64,000 bases of DNA, taken from positions 1-64,000 of the forward strand of contig NZ_LMJF01000018.1 in assembly GCF_001429785.1 (NCBI RefSeq), given 5' to 3'. The notes under the pieces are model-generated. The model searched no databases and was not told where the DNA came from. It saw only the letters and a list, made by a program, of their open reading frames with translations. Below are positions 1 through 9,417 of the stretch, one piece after another. The stretch's first letter is position 1. Each line of letters opens with the position of its first letter. A program made the translations under genes and the position numbers. This DNA is from Lysobacter sp. Root916 (GTDB taxonomy: Bacteria > Pseudomonadota > Gammaproteobacteria > Xanthomonadales > Xanthomonadaceae).

Positions 1-58
1 CGTCTGCTGATGGACTAACACCACCGGCCAGACGCCCGCACAAGTCACCTGCGCACAC

Positions 59-69
59 TGTCAAAGATC
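59..69 (-). promoter_or_regulatory. boxA-like antitermination site of rRNA leader
   Basis: Read on the minus strand this is GATCTTTGACA, close to the boxA element of bacterial rRNA leaders, where Nus factors assemble an antitermination complex. It lies downstream of two rrn-type promoters and is followed by a leader of the kind that precedes 16S rRNA in Xanthomonadaceae. The 16S gene itself would lie beyond base 1 and is not in the window. Confidence 0.6.
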
Positions 70-131
70 GTTGGAACCGGCCTCAGCGCCTTGTTCCGAC
101 CTCGTCACCAAAGTGCCCGAGGGAGCCGCAC

Positions 132-159
132 ATCTTACAGCAGATTTCGCGACCGTCAA
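132..159 (-). promoter_or_regulatory. rrn promoter, proximal (P2)
   Basis: Minus strand: -35 TTGACG (154-159) and -10 TAAGAT (132-137), separated by 16 bases. Both hexamers are identical to those of the second promoter about 106 bp upstream. Tandem near-consensus promoters followed by a boxA-like site indicate a strong stable-RNA promoter reading out of the left edge. Confidence 0.7.
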
Positions 160-237
160 CACCCTGCGAAACCTTTTTTCTACCGCTTCCCGCCGCTCCG
201 TTCAGGCCCTAAAGCCGTCCCGTCTGGTGGGCCGCGC

Positions 238-265
238 ATCTTACAGCAGCCTCCGAATCCGTCAA
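238..265 (-). promoter_or_regulatory. rrn promoter, distal (P1)
   Basis: Minus strand: -35 TTGACG (260-265), 16-base spacer, -10 TAAGAT (238-243). The sequence just downstream of the -10 is G+C-rich, which suits a stringently controlled rrn promoter. Upstream, at about 370-392, A-tracts lie between this promoter and the tyrS stop; they could bend DNA or bind an activator such as Fis, but this is inference. Confidence 0.7.
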
Positions 266-398
266 CCGTTTTCGATGCCGCTTTCGATCCGCCCCGCCGC
301 GCTCAATCCATGCAGCTCGGCGGGGCGCGCATTGTGCACACGCACAACGAATTTGGGAAGCCCGAAATCGCGTTTTTTCGAAAGTTTTTTCGTCGGCC

Positions 399-1625
399 TC
401 AGCCGGCGACGAGGCGTACGCGTGCAAAGGTGCGCTTGCCGACCGCGAGTACGCCTTCGAAACCCGGCGTATAGACGTGTTGCGCGTCCTCGACGATCTC
501 GCCGTCGATGCGCACCGCGCGCTCCTTGAGCTTGCGGTTGGCTTCGGAATTGCTGGGCGTGAGCCCGGCCGCGGTCAACAGGGCGGCGATGCGCAGGCCT
601 TCGACCGGCACGACCACGTCGGTGAGCGGCAGCGAGGCGGTGTCGCCCTCGCCGCGCACGGCCGCGTTCCAGCCCGCGACCGCGGTTTCGGCCGCGTCCG
701 CGCCGTGGAAACGCGCCGCCAGCTCGCGCGCCAGGCGCAGCTTGAGATCGCGCGGATTCAGCGTTCCGGCCTCGATTTCGGCCTTGAAACGCGCGGCGTC
801 GGCGATCGAGATGTCGAAGCTGAGCAGGTCGATCCAGCGCCACATCAACACGTCGTCGATCTTCATGGTCTTGGTGACGATGTCGATCGCCGGCTCGTTG
901 ATGCCGATGTAGTTGCCCAGCGACTTGGACATCTTGTTGACGCCGTCCAGGCCTTCCAGCAGCGGCATGGTCAGCACGATCTGAGCAGGCTGGCCGTGGT
1001 GCTCCTGCAGGCCGCGGCCCATCAGCAGGTTGAACCTCTGATCGGTGCCGCCGAGCTCGACGTCGCACTCCAGCGCGACCGAGTCGTAACCCTGCACGAG
1101 GGGGTAGAGGAACTCGTGGATCGCGATCGATTGCTGGGCCGCGTAGCGCTTGGCGAAATCGTCGCGTTCGAGCATGCGCGCCACCGTGTGCTGGCCGGCC
1201 AGGCGGATCATGTCGGCCGCGCTCATCTTGCCGAACCATTCGGAGTTGAAACGCACCTCGGTCTTGTCGCGATCCAGCACCTTGAACACCTGGTCGGCGT
1301 AGGTCTGGGCGTTGGCCAGCACGTCCTCGCGGGTGAGCGGTTTGCGGGTGACGTTCTTGCCGGTCGGGTCGCCGATCATTCCGGTGAAATCGCCGATCAA
1401 AAAGATCACCTGATGCCCCAGGTCCTGGAACTGGCGCATCTTGTTGAGCAGGACCGTATGGCCGATGTGCAGATCGGGCGCGGTCGGGTCGAAGCCGGCC
1501 TTGATCCGCAGGGGGCGGCCGAGCTTGAGACGGGCCTCGAGCTCGTCAAGCTTGAGGATCTCATCGGTGCCGCGGCGGATCAGGTCGAGGGCGTCTTGGA
1601 CGGAGGCGGGGCTGGGAGCGGACAA
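399..1625 (-). CDS. tyrS: tyrosyl-tRNA synthetase
   Basis: Charges tRNA-Tyr in the cytoplasm. The 408-residue protein has the class I signature HIGH at residues 53-56 and KMSKS at 231-235, and ends in an S4-like RNA-binding region (residues about 340-405). Length and motif spacing fit the roughly 400-residue proteobacterial TyrRS type. It is divergent from the M23 peptidase gene, and its 3' end points towards the rRNA promoters, so tyrS read-through could feed into the rrn leader; no clear intrinsic terminator is seen between them. A tyrS gene next to an rRNA operon and an M23-anmK pair is a conserved gammaproteobacterial arrangement. Confidence 0.97.
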   Translation of the reverse strand: MSAPSPASVQDALDLIRRGTDEILKLDELEARLKLGRPLRIKAGFDPTAPDLHIGHTVLLNKMRQFQDLGHQVIFLIGDFTGMIGDPTGKNVTRKPLTREDVLANAQTYADQVFKVLDRDKTEVRFNSEWFGKMSAADMIRLAGQHTVARMLERDDFAKRYAAQQSIAIHEFLYPLVQGYDSVALECDVELGGTDQRFNLLMGRGLQEHHGQPAQIVLTMPLLEGLDGVNKMSKSLGNYIGINEPAIDIVTKTMKIDDVLMWRWIDLLSFDISIADAARFKAEIEAGTLNPRDLKLRLARELAARFHGADAAETAVAGWNAAVRGEGDTASLPLTDVVVPVEGLRIAALLTAAGLTPSNSEANRKLKERAVRIDGEIVEDAQHVYTPGFEGVLAVGKRTFARVRLVAG

Positions 1626-1823
1626 AGGAGGGGACTCGCGTGGCGGGACGCGGCCGCCGGAATGCGACCGCGGTCAATGAATGGAGTTAACAAGGAGTTA
1701 AACGTTACCGCATTGTCTGCCGGACAAAAACCCTATTCAGGTCAAGGGTTTGACGCACGTTGCTCGCATGTCTATGGTAACGCCGCTACGCAGCCTTCAC
1801 ACCTTTCGCAGGGGATTCCATCT

Positions 1824-3260
1824 ATGACCGCACCCGAACCCGGTACGGACCGGCGCGAACGCCTGAAGGCACTGCGTGAAGCCGCTCTGCACCGCCCGGT
1901 GCTGGCACGTCATATTTCCGATGGATTCAATGGTCGTTGGTCGCGCCGCCAGTGGGTGCAGGCCAGCCTGTTCGCGACCATGGGCATGCTGGTGCTGGCG
2001 ATCGTGCCGGGCTTCAGCCCGAGCAACGCCAAGCCGCTGCACGCCGCGCGCCAGTCGCTGGCGCTGGCCCTGCCGCCGCTGCCGATGGCGCGCGCGAAGG
2101 GCCAGATCGGCGACAGCTGGCAGCTGATCCGCGTCGACCGCGGCCAGACCCTGGGCGCGGTGTTCAAGCAGTTGAACATCCCGTCCTCGACCATGCAGCA
2201 GATTCTCGACCAGCCCGGCGCCAAGCAGGCGCTGACCCGGATGAAGCCGGGCACCGAGCTAGCCTTCGACATGCCGGTCAACGGCTCGCTGCGCAGCTTC
2301 CGCTACGACCGCGACGACAGCCATCAGGTCGAATTGAAGCTGGACGGCGGCAAGATCTACCAGAAGGTGATCGCGCGCCCGAGCGAAACCCGCACCGTGG
2401 TGCTCAGCGGCAAGGTCGGCTCCTCGTTGTTCCGTTCGGCGCGCAAGGTCGGCCTGACCCCGAACAACATCCGTACCCTCACCGACGATATCTTCAAATA
2501 CGACATCGACTTCAACGAAGACGTCGGCGCCAACGACCGTTTCAGCGTGGTGGTCGAACAGACCTGGCGCGAAGGCGAGCTGGTCAACACCGGCCCGGTG
2601 CTGGCGGCCACCTTCACCAGCGACGGCAAACTTCACACCGGTTTCCGCTTCGAACGCGACGGCAAGGCCGAGTACTTCACCGGCGACGGCCGCCCGCTGA
2701 AGAAGAGCTTCATCCGCATGCCGATTCCGTACGCGCGGCTGAGCTCGGGCTTCGGCGCGCGCCGCCACCCGGTGCTGGGCCGCATGCGCATGCACAAGGG
2801 CGTGGACTACGCCGCCGGCAGCGGCACCCCGATCATGGCCGCCGGCGACGCGCGGGTGAAATCGGCCGGCTGGATGGGCGGCTACGGCAACGCGGTGGTG
2901 CTGGACCACGGCCGCGGCTACACCACGCTGTACGGGCACATGTCGCGCATCGGCAAGATCCGGCCGGGCCAGCGCATCGCCCAGGGCACGGTGATCGGCT
3001 ATGTCGGCAGCACCGGCATGTCGACCGGCCCGCACCTGCATTACGAATTCCGCGTCAACGGCGTGCACCGCAACCCGCTGTCGATCACGATGCCGCCGCC
3101 TGAGCCGCTGAGCGGCGCCCCGCTGGCGCAGTTCCGCTCGCAGACCGGCGTGGCGCTGGCGCGCATCCGCCAAGTCGAGAACATCATCTACGCCGACGCC
3201 ACTCCGACGGTCTCGCCGATGTCGCGCGCGCTGGCGCCCAAGAAGAAGACCAAGGCCTGA
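1824..3260 (+). CDS. M23 murein DD-endopeptidase, MepM-like
   Basis: Predicted periplasmic zinc endopeptidase that cuts peptide cross-links in peptidoglycan. The 478-residue protein has a cytoplasmic N-terminus, one membrane segment (about residues 47-65), a LysM/OapA-like region ([15 protein letters not shown]) and a C-terminal M23 domain with the zinc motifs HxxxD (His324, Asp328) and HLH (404-406). The open frame continues far upstream antisense to tyrS; the ATG at 1824 was chosen because signal-anchor and domain structure begin after it. anmK follows after 8 bp, so the two are probably cotranscribed, linking wall cleavage to recycling of wall sugars. The Lys-rich tail (KKKTKA) is unremarkable. 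Confidence 0.92.
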   Translation: MTAPEPGTDRRERLKALREAALHRPVLARHISDGFNGRWSRRQWVQASLFATMGMLVLAIVPGFSPSNAKPLHAARQSLALALPPLPMARAKGQIGDSWQLIRVDRGQTLGAVFKQLNIPSSTMQQILDQPGAKQALTRMKPGTELAFDMPVNGSLRSFRYDRDDSHQVELKLDGGKIYQKVIARPSETRTVVLSGKVGSSLFRSARKVGLTPNNIRTLTDDIFKYDIDFNEDVGANDRFSVVVEQTWREGELVNTGPVLAATFTSDGKLHTGFRFERDGKAEYFTGDGRPLKKSFIRMPIPYARLSSGFGARRHPVLGRMRMHKGVDYAAGSGTPIMAAGDARVKSAGWMGGYGNAVVLDHGRGYTTLYGHMSRIGKIRPGQRIAQGTVIGYVGSTGMSTGPHLHYEFRVNGVHRNPLSITMPPPEPLSGAPLAQFRSQTGVALARIRQVENIIYADATPTVSPMSRALAPKKKTKA

Positions 3261-3268
3261 GGCCTGCA

Positions 3269-4417
3269 GTGCCCGAACCCGCCCACGCCCCCGCCGCGGG
3301 GCTGTTCGTCGGTTTGATCTCCGGTACCAGCGCCGACGGCATCGACGCCGCGCTGGTCCGCTTCGACGCTGACCGATCGCCGCATTGCGAGCTCGTGCTC
3401 GGGCGCACCTACGCCTGGGCCGACGCGCTGCGCGCGCGCCTGGTGGTGCTGGGCCAGGGCGGCGACGCGCAGTCGCTGGAAGAGCTGGGCACCCTGGACG
3501 TGCAGATCGCCGAGGCCTTCGCCGAGGCGACGCTGGCGCTGTTGGCCGAGGCCGGGGTCGGCGCGGCCGATATCAACGCGATCGGCTCGCACGGCCAGAC
3601 CGTGCGCCATCGCCCCGAGGGCGCCTACTACGACGGCCGCCATCCCTTCACCTGGCAGCTCGGCGACGGCCACGGCATCGCCGAGCGCTGCGGCATCGCC
3701 ACGGTCGCGGACTTCCGCCGCCGCGACGTCGCCGCCGGCGGCCACGGCGCGCCGCTGGTGCCGGCCTTCCACGCGGCCCTGCTGCATTCGTCCGACGAGG
3801 ACCGCGCGGTCCTGAATCTGGGCGGCATCGCCAACTACACCCTGCTGCCGGCGCACGGCCCGGTGCGCGGGTTCGACACCGGCCCGGCCAACTGCCTGAT
3901 GGACGCCTGGCACCTGCTGCACCGCGGCGGCGCCTACGACGCCGACGGCGAGTACGCGGCGCAGGGCGAGCTGGACCCGGAGCTGCTGACGCGCCTGCTG
4001 GACGAGCCCTGGTTCGCGCTGGCGCCGCCCAAGAGCACCGGCCGCGAGCATTTCCACCTCGACTGGGTGCGCTCGCGTCTGAGCGGCGGCGAGCGCCCCG
4101 AGGACGTGCAGGCGACCCTGCTGGAACTGAGCGCGATCACCATCGCCGATGCCCTGCGCGCGCAGCAGCCCAACACCCGGCGGGTGCTGGTCTGCGGCGG
4201 CGGGGTACGCAATGCGCAGCTGCTGCGCGCGATCGGCGCGCAACTGCCCAATACGGTGATCGAATCGACCGCGGGCTACGGGCTGGATCCGGACTTCGTC
4301 GAAGCCATGGCCTTCGCCTGGCTGGCGCGGCAGACCCTGGCCGGGCTGCCCGGCAATGTGCCCAGCGTGACCGGCGCGCGCGGCCCGCGCGTGCTCGGGG
4401 TGGTTTACCCGCCCTGA
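3269..4417 (+). CDS. anmK: anhydro-N-acetylmuramic acid kinase
   Basis: Phosphorylates and opens 1,6-anhydro-MurNAc to MurNAc-6-phosphate in peptidoglycan recycling. The 382-residue protein begins with the family's nucleotide-binding signature ([12 protein letters not shown], about residues 13-24) and contains the conserved [16 protein letters not shown] and DTGPAN motifs, all typical of AnmK. The start is GTG at 3269, 8 bp after the endopeptidase stop. The 3' end overlaps the convergent small gene by 13 bp. Together with the upstream M23 enzyme and the nearby AmpG permease it forms a local wall-recycling group. Confidence 0.96.
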   Translation: MPEPAHAPAAGLFVGLISGTSADGIDAALVRFDADRSPHCELVLGRTYAWADALRARLVVLGQGGDAQSLEELGTLDVQIAEAFAEATLALLAEAGVGAADINAIGSHGQTVRHRPEGAYYDGRHPFTWQLGDGHGIAERCGIATVADFRRRDVAAGGHGAPLVPAFHAALLHSSDEDRAVLNLGGIANYTLLPAHGPVRGFDTGPANCLMDAWHLLHRGGAYDADGEYAAQGELDPELLTRLLDEPWFALAPPKSTGREHFHLDWVRSRLSGGERPEDVQATLLELSAITIADALRAQQPNTRRVLVCGGGVRNAQLLRAIGAQLPNTVIESTAGYGLDPDFVEAMAFAWLARQTLAGLPGNVPSVTGARGPRVLGVVYPP

Positions 4418-4758
4418 TTCTTGCCGGCCGGGACCTGGTCGATCAGCTGCTGCAGGTCGGCGTCGATCTGGCTGACGCCCCGATGGCCCCACTCGCCCTC
4501 GTCGACCGGGCGCGGCGCACGCCCGATCAGCGAATACCCCGGATCGCTGGGTACGCTTTCCAAGGCCGCGATCGCGGCCTGCAGGGCATTGGCGTCGGTA
4601 TCGCTGAAGCGCGCGGCCAGTTCGGTCTCGCAGGCGAACAGACCGTGCTCGAGCAGGTGCATCAGGGTCTGGTCCGGGGCCCAGTTGCGGGCCTCGGCGA
4701 CCCGGCGGATGCGTTCGGCCAGCACCGGATCGATGTTGTGCAGGACGATATCGGTCAT
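4405..4758 (-). CDS. small ribbon-helix-helix-like protein, orphan
   Basis: A 117-residue cytoplasmic protein. Its first 45 residues (beta strand TDIVLHNI, then two helices) resemble the Arc/FitA-type ribbon-helix-helix fold used by antitoxins to bind DNA. The rest is acidic and unassigned. No toxin-like gene (PIN or RelE) is adjacent on either strand, so an antitoxin role is not supported; a stand-alone regulator is equally possible. It overlaps the anmK 3' end by 13 bp and lies downstream of ampG on the same strand with a 74-bp gap, so it may be the last gene of that transcript's neighbourhood or separately expressed. Confidence 0.7.
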   Translation of the reverse strand: MTDIVLHNIDPVLAERIRRVAEARNWAPDQTLMHLLEHGLFACETELAARFSDTDANALQAAIAALESVPSDPGYSLIGRAPRPVDEGEWGHRGVSQIDADLQQLIDQVPAGKNQGG

Positions 4759-4832
4759 TTCCGCACTCTACCTCAGCAAACCCCCGCTTTTGTGCATGAA
4801 CGTCGGCGAATCGTGAGCGCCGTCGCTCATGT

Positions 4833-6449
4833 TCAGGCCGCCGCCGGCGCCGCGACCGGACGCCGCATGACCAGGATCAGGCACAGCAGCAAGGCCGGGA
4901 TGCCGATCAGAGCGGTGCCGATGAAGAACAGCGAATAGGCTTCCAGCAGGGTGCGCCCGGTTTCCAGGTGCTCCACCGCGACGCCGGACAGTCCCTTGAG
5001 GAATTTGCCGGGCATGGCATAGAAGGAACTGAGCAGGGCGTACTGGGTGGCGGTGTAGCCGACGCTGGTCAGGCTGGACATGTAGCCCACCAGGGCCACG
5101 CCGGCGTAGCCGTTGCTGAAGTTGTCGATCGCCATGACGATCGCGAACACGGTCGGATCGCTGCCGTGCATGGCCAGGTAGGCGTAGGCCAGATTGGAGC
5201 CGGGGCCCAGCACCGCGCCCACCAGCAGGGTCGGCACGAAACCGAAGCGGATCGCGCTCAGGCCGGCGGCGGCGATGCCGACGATGGTGGCGACGGTGCC
5301 GACCGAACCGCGCACCGCGCCGACGGTTTCCTTGGCCAGGCCCAGGTCGGCGTAGAACGGGTTGGCCATCGGCCCGAACACGAAGTCGGGCAGCCGGTAC
5401 AGGCTGATCGCCAGCAGCATCAGCAGCGCCCACTGCCCGTGGGTGCGCAGGAACATCAGCAAGGGCCCGACCACCGCGTCGAAGAAGCGCAGCAGCGGCC
5501 CCACCAACGGCCGGGTCCAGGTCGCCTCGGGCACCGGCCTGCCGTCCTTGGGGCGGCGCATCAACAGCCATAGCGCCAGCGTCACGCCGACGGCGAACGC
5601 GGCGTCCTGATAGCCCCACGTGGCGTCCCAGAAATTGTGTTTGGCCACTTCGTACGCCACCGCGAGCACGCCGATCGCCAGCGCCGCGACCCAGCGCAGC
5701 ACCATCGCGTCCGACACACCGAGCTTGGCCTGCTCGGGATCGACGATCTCCAGCACGGGCTGGGCGACCGAGCGGGTCGATTCGCGCGCCAGGAACACAG
5801 CGGCCATGCCCACGCCCAACAGCAGGGCCATGATCTCGTAGGACACCGCCCAGCCCACGCGCGCGGCCAGGATCAGGATCAGCGAATCGGTGACCAACAG
5901 CGCGGTGCGGTAGCCCAACGCGCCGCTGGCGGTCAGCAGGCCCTGCTCCTCGTTGTTGTCGGCGCTCTCGATGCGCCAGGCGTCGATCACGATGTCCTGG
6001 GTCGCCGAGGCGAACGCCACCACCAGCGCCAGCACCCCGAATACCAGCAGGTGGTTCAGGGCCACCCCGCCCAGCATCAGCTGCCCTTTGTGCGGCTCGA
6101 CCAGGGCCATGCCCAGCAGCGCGGCACTGGCGACGATCTGGGTCAGCAGCATCCAGCCGCGGCGACGGCCGAGCCAGCGCCCGAACAGCGGCGCGTCGGT
6201 CTTGTCGACCAGCGGCGCCCACAGGAACTTCAGCGAATAGGCCAGGCCGACCCAGGACAGGAAGCCGATCGTCGACAGCTCGATCGCGTTCTCGCGCATC
6301 CAGAACCCGAGCGTGTTGCCGACCAGGTAGATCGGAATGCCCGAGCTGAAGCCCAGCAACAGCATCGCCAGCACCTTGGGCTCGCGCAGGCTTTTCAGCA
6401 CCTGCCGCCAGCCGGGGCGCGGCTTCGCCGCTGCGGCCTCAGAGCTCAT
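4833..6449 (-). CDS. ampG: AmpG-type muropeptide permease (MFS)
   Basis: Inner-membrane major-facilitator protein predicted to import anhydro-muropeptides for recycling and, in some species, for beta-lactamase induction. The 538-residue sequence has about 12-14 hydrophobic helices. The N-terminal region (GFSSGIPIYLVGNTLGFW, then LKFLWAPLVD) is characteristic of AmpG: substrate-pocket helix 1 followed by the WAPLVD loop. Somewhat longer than E. coli AmpG, as in other xanthomonads. The start codon overlaps the end of xthA by 11 bp on the same strand, so the two are probably cotranscribed. Context with anmK supports the muropeptide substrate. Confidence 0.93.
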   Translation of the reverse strand: MSSEAAAAKPRPGWRQVLKSLREPKVLAMLLLGFSSGIPIYLVGNTLGFWMRENAIELSTIGFLSWVGLAYSLKFLWAPLVDKTDAPLFGRWLGRRRGWMLLTQIVASAALLGMALVEPHKGQLMLGGVALNHLLVFGVLALVVAFASATQDIVIDAWRIESADNNEEQGLLTASGALGYRTALLVTDSLILILAARVGWAVSYEIMALLLGVGMAAVFLARESTRSVAQPVLEIVDPEQAKLGVSDAMVLRWVAALAIGVLAVAYEVAKHNFWDATWGYQDAAFAVGVTLALWLLMRRPKDGRPVPEATWTRPLVGPLLRFFDAVVGPLLMFLRTHGQWALLMLLAISLYRLPDFVFGPMANPFYADLGLAKETVGAVRGSVGTVATIVGIAAAGLSAIRFGFVPTLLVGAVLGPGSNLAYAYLAMHGSDPTVFAIVMAIDNFSNGYAGVALVGYMSSLTSVGYTATQYALLSSFYAMPGKFLKGLSGVAVEHLETGRTLLEAYSLFFIGTALIGIPALLLCLILVMRRPVAAPAAA

Positions 6450-7212
6450 AGTCGACGATGAACGGCGCGTGGTCGGAGAAACGCGGTTCCTTCTGGATCG
6501 CGCAGGCGCGCAGGCGCTCGCGCAGGCCCGGCGTGGCCAGCTGGTAATCGATGCGCCAACCCACGTCGTTGCCGCGCGCGCCGCCGCGGTTGCTCCACCA
6601 GGTGTAGTCCTGGCCCTCCGGGCGCAGCGCGCGGTAGGTGTCGACCCAGCCGTCGTCGTCGGCGCACACGCCGTTCAGCCATTCGCGCTCGGGCGGCAGG
6701 CAGCCGGAATTCTTCTGGTTGCTGGTCCAGTTCTTGATGTCCAGGCGGCTGCGCACGATGTTCCAGTCGCCGCACAGCACGTACTCGCGGCCGCTGCGCA
6801 GCCATTCGTCGAGCTTGGGCTTGAGCCAGTCCATCACCTCGAACTTGAAGCCCTGGCGCAGCTCGCCCGAGGAACCGGACGGGATGTAGAACGAGACCAC
6901 GCTGAGGTTGCCGTAACGGGCCTCGATGTAGCGGCCTTCGTCGTCGAACGGCGCCCAACCCATCGCGGTGCGGACCTCGTCGGGCTCGCGCTTGGAATAG
7001 ATGGCGACGCCGCTGTAGCCCTTCTTGGTGATCGCGTCGCGGAAATAGGCGCGGTAACCCTCGGGCAGAAAAGCCGGGCCGGTGAGCTGGTGCTCCTGGG
7101 CCTTGGTTTCCTGGATGCACAGCACGTCCGCGTTCTGGGTGCGGAACCAGTCGAAGAAGCCCTTGGTGGCCGCCGACCGCAGGCCGTTGGCGTTGAAGCT
7201 GATGATGCGCAT
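6439..7212 (-). CDS. xthA: exodeoxyribonuclease III
   Basis: AP endonuclease and 3'-5' exonuclease of base-excision repair. The 257-residue protein has the endonuclease/exonuclease/phosphatase fold with family motifs SFNANGLRS, CIQETKA (catalytic Glu), GDWNI (Asp-Asn) and SDHAPF (Asp-His). ATG at 7212 (preceded by GGGAG at suitable spacing) was chosen over the in-frame GTG two codons upstream. It overlaps ampG by 11 bp and is divergent from the GNAT gene. xthA close to pyrE is a conserved arrangement in xanthomonads. Confidence 0.95.
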   Translation of the reverse strand: MRIISFNANGLRSAATKGFFDWFRTQNADVLCIQETKAQEHQLTGPAFLPEGYRAYFRDAITKKGYSGVAIYSKREPDEVRTAMGWAPFDDEGRYIEARYGNLSVVSFYIPSGSSGELRQGFKFEVMDWLKPKLDEWLRSGREYVLCGDWNIVRSRLDIKNWTSNQKNSGCLPPEREWLNGVCADDDGWVDTYRALRPEGQDYTWWSNRGGARGNDVGWRIDYQLATPGLRERLRACAIQKEPRFSDHAPFIVDYEL

Positions 7213-7280
7213 GCGCACTCCCGAGCGTGATGCGGGCGATCATAGCAATGGCCCGGGCGCCGGTGGCCTATCATGCCGGC

Positions 7281-7802
7281 ATGCCTCAAGCCCCTGCCGC
7301 GCCCGCGATCGTCCGCGTCGTCCCCGTCGACGACCGCCTGGCCGATGCGGTGCGCGCGCTGCAGGTGGCGCCCGAGCAACTGCAGTTCGTCGGCGACACC
7401 GCCTTCAACCTCGACGACACCCGCCGCGACCCCGACAGCGAGGCCATGGCGGTGCTGGCCGACGACGAAGTGGTCGGCTTCTACCGCCTGGATTTCCGTC
7501 CTGGCTCGGTCGGCGGGCGCGCCTTCGACGAGCCCAGCGTGGGCTTGCGCGCGGTGGTGATCGACCGCGAGCGCCAGGGCCGCGGCTACGGCGCGCGCGC
7601 CATGGACGCCTGCTGCGAGGACCTGCGCCAGCGCCACCCGCAACGCCGGCTGCTGGCGCTGACGGTCAACTGCCGCAACCTGGCCGCGATCGCCGCCTAC
7701 CGGCGCTCGGGCTTCGTCGACACCGGCGAACTGTTCCTGGGCGGCGCCGCCGGCCCGCAGCACCTGATGCTGCGCCGGCTGCAGCCGCCCGTCACCGACT
7801 GA
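7281..7802 (+). CDS. GNAT-family N-acetyltransferase
   Basis: A 173-residue acetyltransferase of unknown substrate. The acetyl-CoA-binding motif appears as RQGRGYGARAM, preceded by the beta-strand VGLRAVVID and followed by a final Asn-rich helix (NCRNLAAIAAYRRSGF), which is the standard GNAT order. The longer open frame starts at 7227, but the ATG at 7281 places the domain start correctly. It lies 26 bp upstream of pyrE on the same strand and may share its transcript. Confidence 0.88.
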   Translation: MPQAPAAPAIVRVVPVDDRLADAVRALQVAPEQLQFVGDTAFNLDDTRRDPDSEAMAVLADDEVVGFYRLDFRPGSVGGRAFDEPSVGLRAVVIDRERQGRGYGARAMDACCEDLRQRHPQRRLLALTVNCRNLAAIAAYRRSGFVDTGELFLGGAAGPQHLMLRRLQPPVTD

Positions 7803-7828
7803 ATCCAACGCCCCCACAAGCACGCCCC

Positions 7829-8491
7829 ATGACCGACCACCGCACCCGCTTCCTCCAACTCGCCCTGCGTGCCGACGCCCTGCGTTTCGGCGAGTTCACC
7901 CTCAAATCGGGGCGCAGCAGCCCGTATTTCTTCAACGCCGGCCGCTTCGACTCCGGCGCCGCGCTGGCCGAACTGGCCGGTTGCTACGCCGACGCCATCG
8001 ACGCGCACGGCCTGGGCTTCGACCTGCTGTTCGGGCCGGCCTACAAGGGCATCCCGCTGGCGACCGCGCTGGCCTGCGAGTACGCCCGCCGCGGCCGCGA
8101 CCTGCCGCTGGCGTTCAACCGCAAGGAAGCCAAGACCCACGGCGAGGGCGGCAGCCTGATCGGCGCACCGCTGGCCGGGCGCCGGGTGCTGATCGTCGAC
8201 GACGTGATCACCGCCGGCACCGCGATCCGCGAAGCGCTGGCGATCATCGCCGAAGCCGGCGGCAGCGCGGCCGGCATCGTGATCGCGCTGGACCGCCAGG
8301 AAGCCGTCGACCCGGCCACATCGCGACGCTCGGCGGCAGAAACTGTCGCAATCGAACAAGGCCTGCCGGTGATCGCGGTGGCCAGCCTGGCCGATCTGCT
8401 CGCCTTCACCGGCGAAAGCGCCGAATTCGGCGCCCAGCGCGCGCGTTTGCTCGACTACCGCGAGCGCTATGGCAGCCACGCCGGCGCCTGA
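7829..8491 (+). CDS. pyrE: orotate phosphoribosyltransferase
   Basis: Converts orotate and PRPP to OMP in pyrimidine synthesis. The 220-residue protein has the PRPP-binding motif VLIVDDVITAGTA and the type I PRTase orotate loop with FNRKEAKTHGEGG, both diagnostic for PyrE. The N-terminal motif FTLKSGRSSPYFFNAG is also typical. Start ATG at 7829 gives the canonical length. No pyrimidine-dependent attenuator could be recognised in the 26 bp upstream. Confidence 0.97.
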   Translation: MTDHRTRFLQLALRADALRFGEFTLKSGRSSPYFFNAGRFDSGAALAELAGCYADAIDAHGLGFDLLFGPAYKGIPLATALACEYARRGRDLPLAFNRKEAKTHGEGGSLIGAPLAGRRVLIVDDVITAGTAIREALAIIAEAGGSAAGIVIALDRQEAVDPATSRRSAAETVAIEQGLPVIAVASLADLLAFTGESAEFGAQRARLLDYRERYGSHAGA

Positions 8492-8640
8492 ATTCCGCCG
8501 ATGCGCGTCTGGCCGGGTCCGCCCGGCCGGATGCGTTGATGAAATCGTGACGCCGGTTGCACGCGCGAGGTGCTGATATGGCCCAACTCTTGCGTCAGTT
8601 CTGTCCCATGACCCATGCATCGCGATGGCAGGGAGCCGAC

Positions 8641-9294
8641 ATGAACAAGATCCACTCGCTGCTGACCGGCGCCGTGCTGCTGGCGCTGACCGCCACCGTC
8701 GCGGTCGCCCAGGACGCGCCGAAGAAGAAGCTCTACTGCTGGAACGAAAACGGCCGCAAGGTCTGCGGCGACGCCCTGCCCGCCAGCGCGGTCGACAGCG
8801 CGCGCACCGAGTTCAGCGCCAAGAGCGGCCTGGCCACCGCCCAGGTCGGTCGCGCCCTGACCGCCGAGGAGCGTGCGGCCGCCGCCGCCCAGGCCGAGGC
8901 CGCGCGCATCGCCGCGATGGCCGACGAGGCCAAGGCCCGCCGCGACATCGCCATGGCCCAGTCCTACGCCACCGAGGCCGACCTGCGGCGCGCGTTCCAG
9001 GAACGCATCGCGGTGATGGACGAAACCGTGAAAGCCTCGCAGTTGGGCGTCGAAGGCCGCCGCCAGAGTCTGCTCAGCCTGCTGCGCAAAGCCGGCGAGC
9101 ACGAACTCAGCGGCAAGCCCGTCGGCAGCGGCCTGTCCGAGAACATCCGCAACCAGCACGCCGAATTGCTGCGCCAGCAGAGCATCCTGGCCCAGCAGAA
9201 AGCCGAGCGCGCGACGATCGACGAGGACCTCAACGCGGCGCTGCAGCGCTACAACAGCATGAAGGCCGCCGAGGCGGCGCGCGCGGGCGGCTGA
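8641..9294 (+). CDS. exported DUF4124-type protein with coiled coil
   Basis: A 217-residue protein with a clean signal peptide (cleavage probably after AVAQ-, about residue 22), then a short beta region with two cysteines (LYCW and KVCGD) of the kind seen at the start of DUF4124 proteins. The rest is a long Ala/Glu/Arg-rich helix (about residues 75-210) predicted to form a coiled coil. Function is unknown; periplasmic location is inferred from the signal. ATG at 8641 was preferred over the in-frame ATG at 8557 because a signal peptide starts there. A strong hairpin terminator follows. Confidence 0.8.
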   Translation: MNKIHSLLTGAVLLALTATVAVAQDAPKKKLYCWNENGRKVCGDALPASAVDSARTEFSAKSGLATAQVGRALTAEERAAAAAQAEAARIAAMADEAKARRDIAMAQSYATEADLRRAFQERIAVMDETVKASQLGVEGRRQSLLSLLRKAGEHELSGKPVGSGLSENIRNQHAELLRQQSILAQQKAERATIDEDLNAALQRYNSMKAAEAARAGG

Positions 9295-9321
9295 CGTCTT
9301 CGATCCACATCGCATACACAT

Positions 9322-9353
9322 ACGGCCGGCGCAATGCCGGCCGTTTGGTTTTT
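9322..9353 (+). terminator. intrinsic terminator
   Basis: Perfect 9-bp stem ACGGCCGGC / GCCGGCCGT with a 5-base loop, followed by TTGGTTTTT. It lies 27 bp after the DUF4124-type gene and separates it from the glycoside hydrolase gene. Confidence 0.85.
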
Positions 9354-9417
9354 GGCGCGGCAATTGAGACTCGTGAGGCCTAGGATTTGGCGACCACCGG
9401 AGCGTCAGGAGTCGCCC

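Noticed and set aside
360-400. Terminator for tyrS
   Set aside because: The imperfect stem at the stop codon is followed by A-tracts rather than a U-run on the minus strand.
4405-4758. Toxin-antitoxin module
   Set aside because: The ribbon-helix-helix-like protein has no toxin partner within the adjacent genes.
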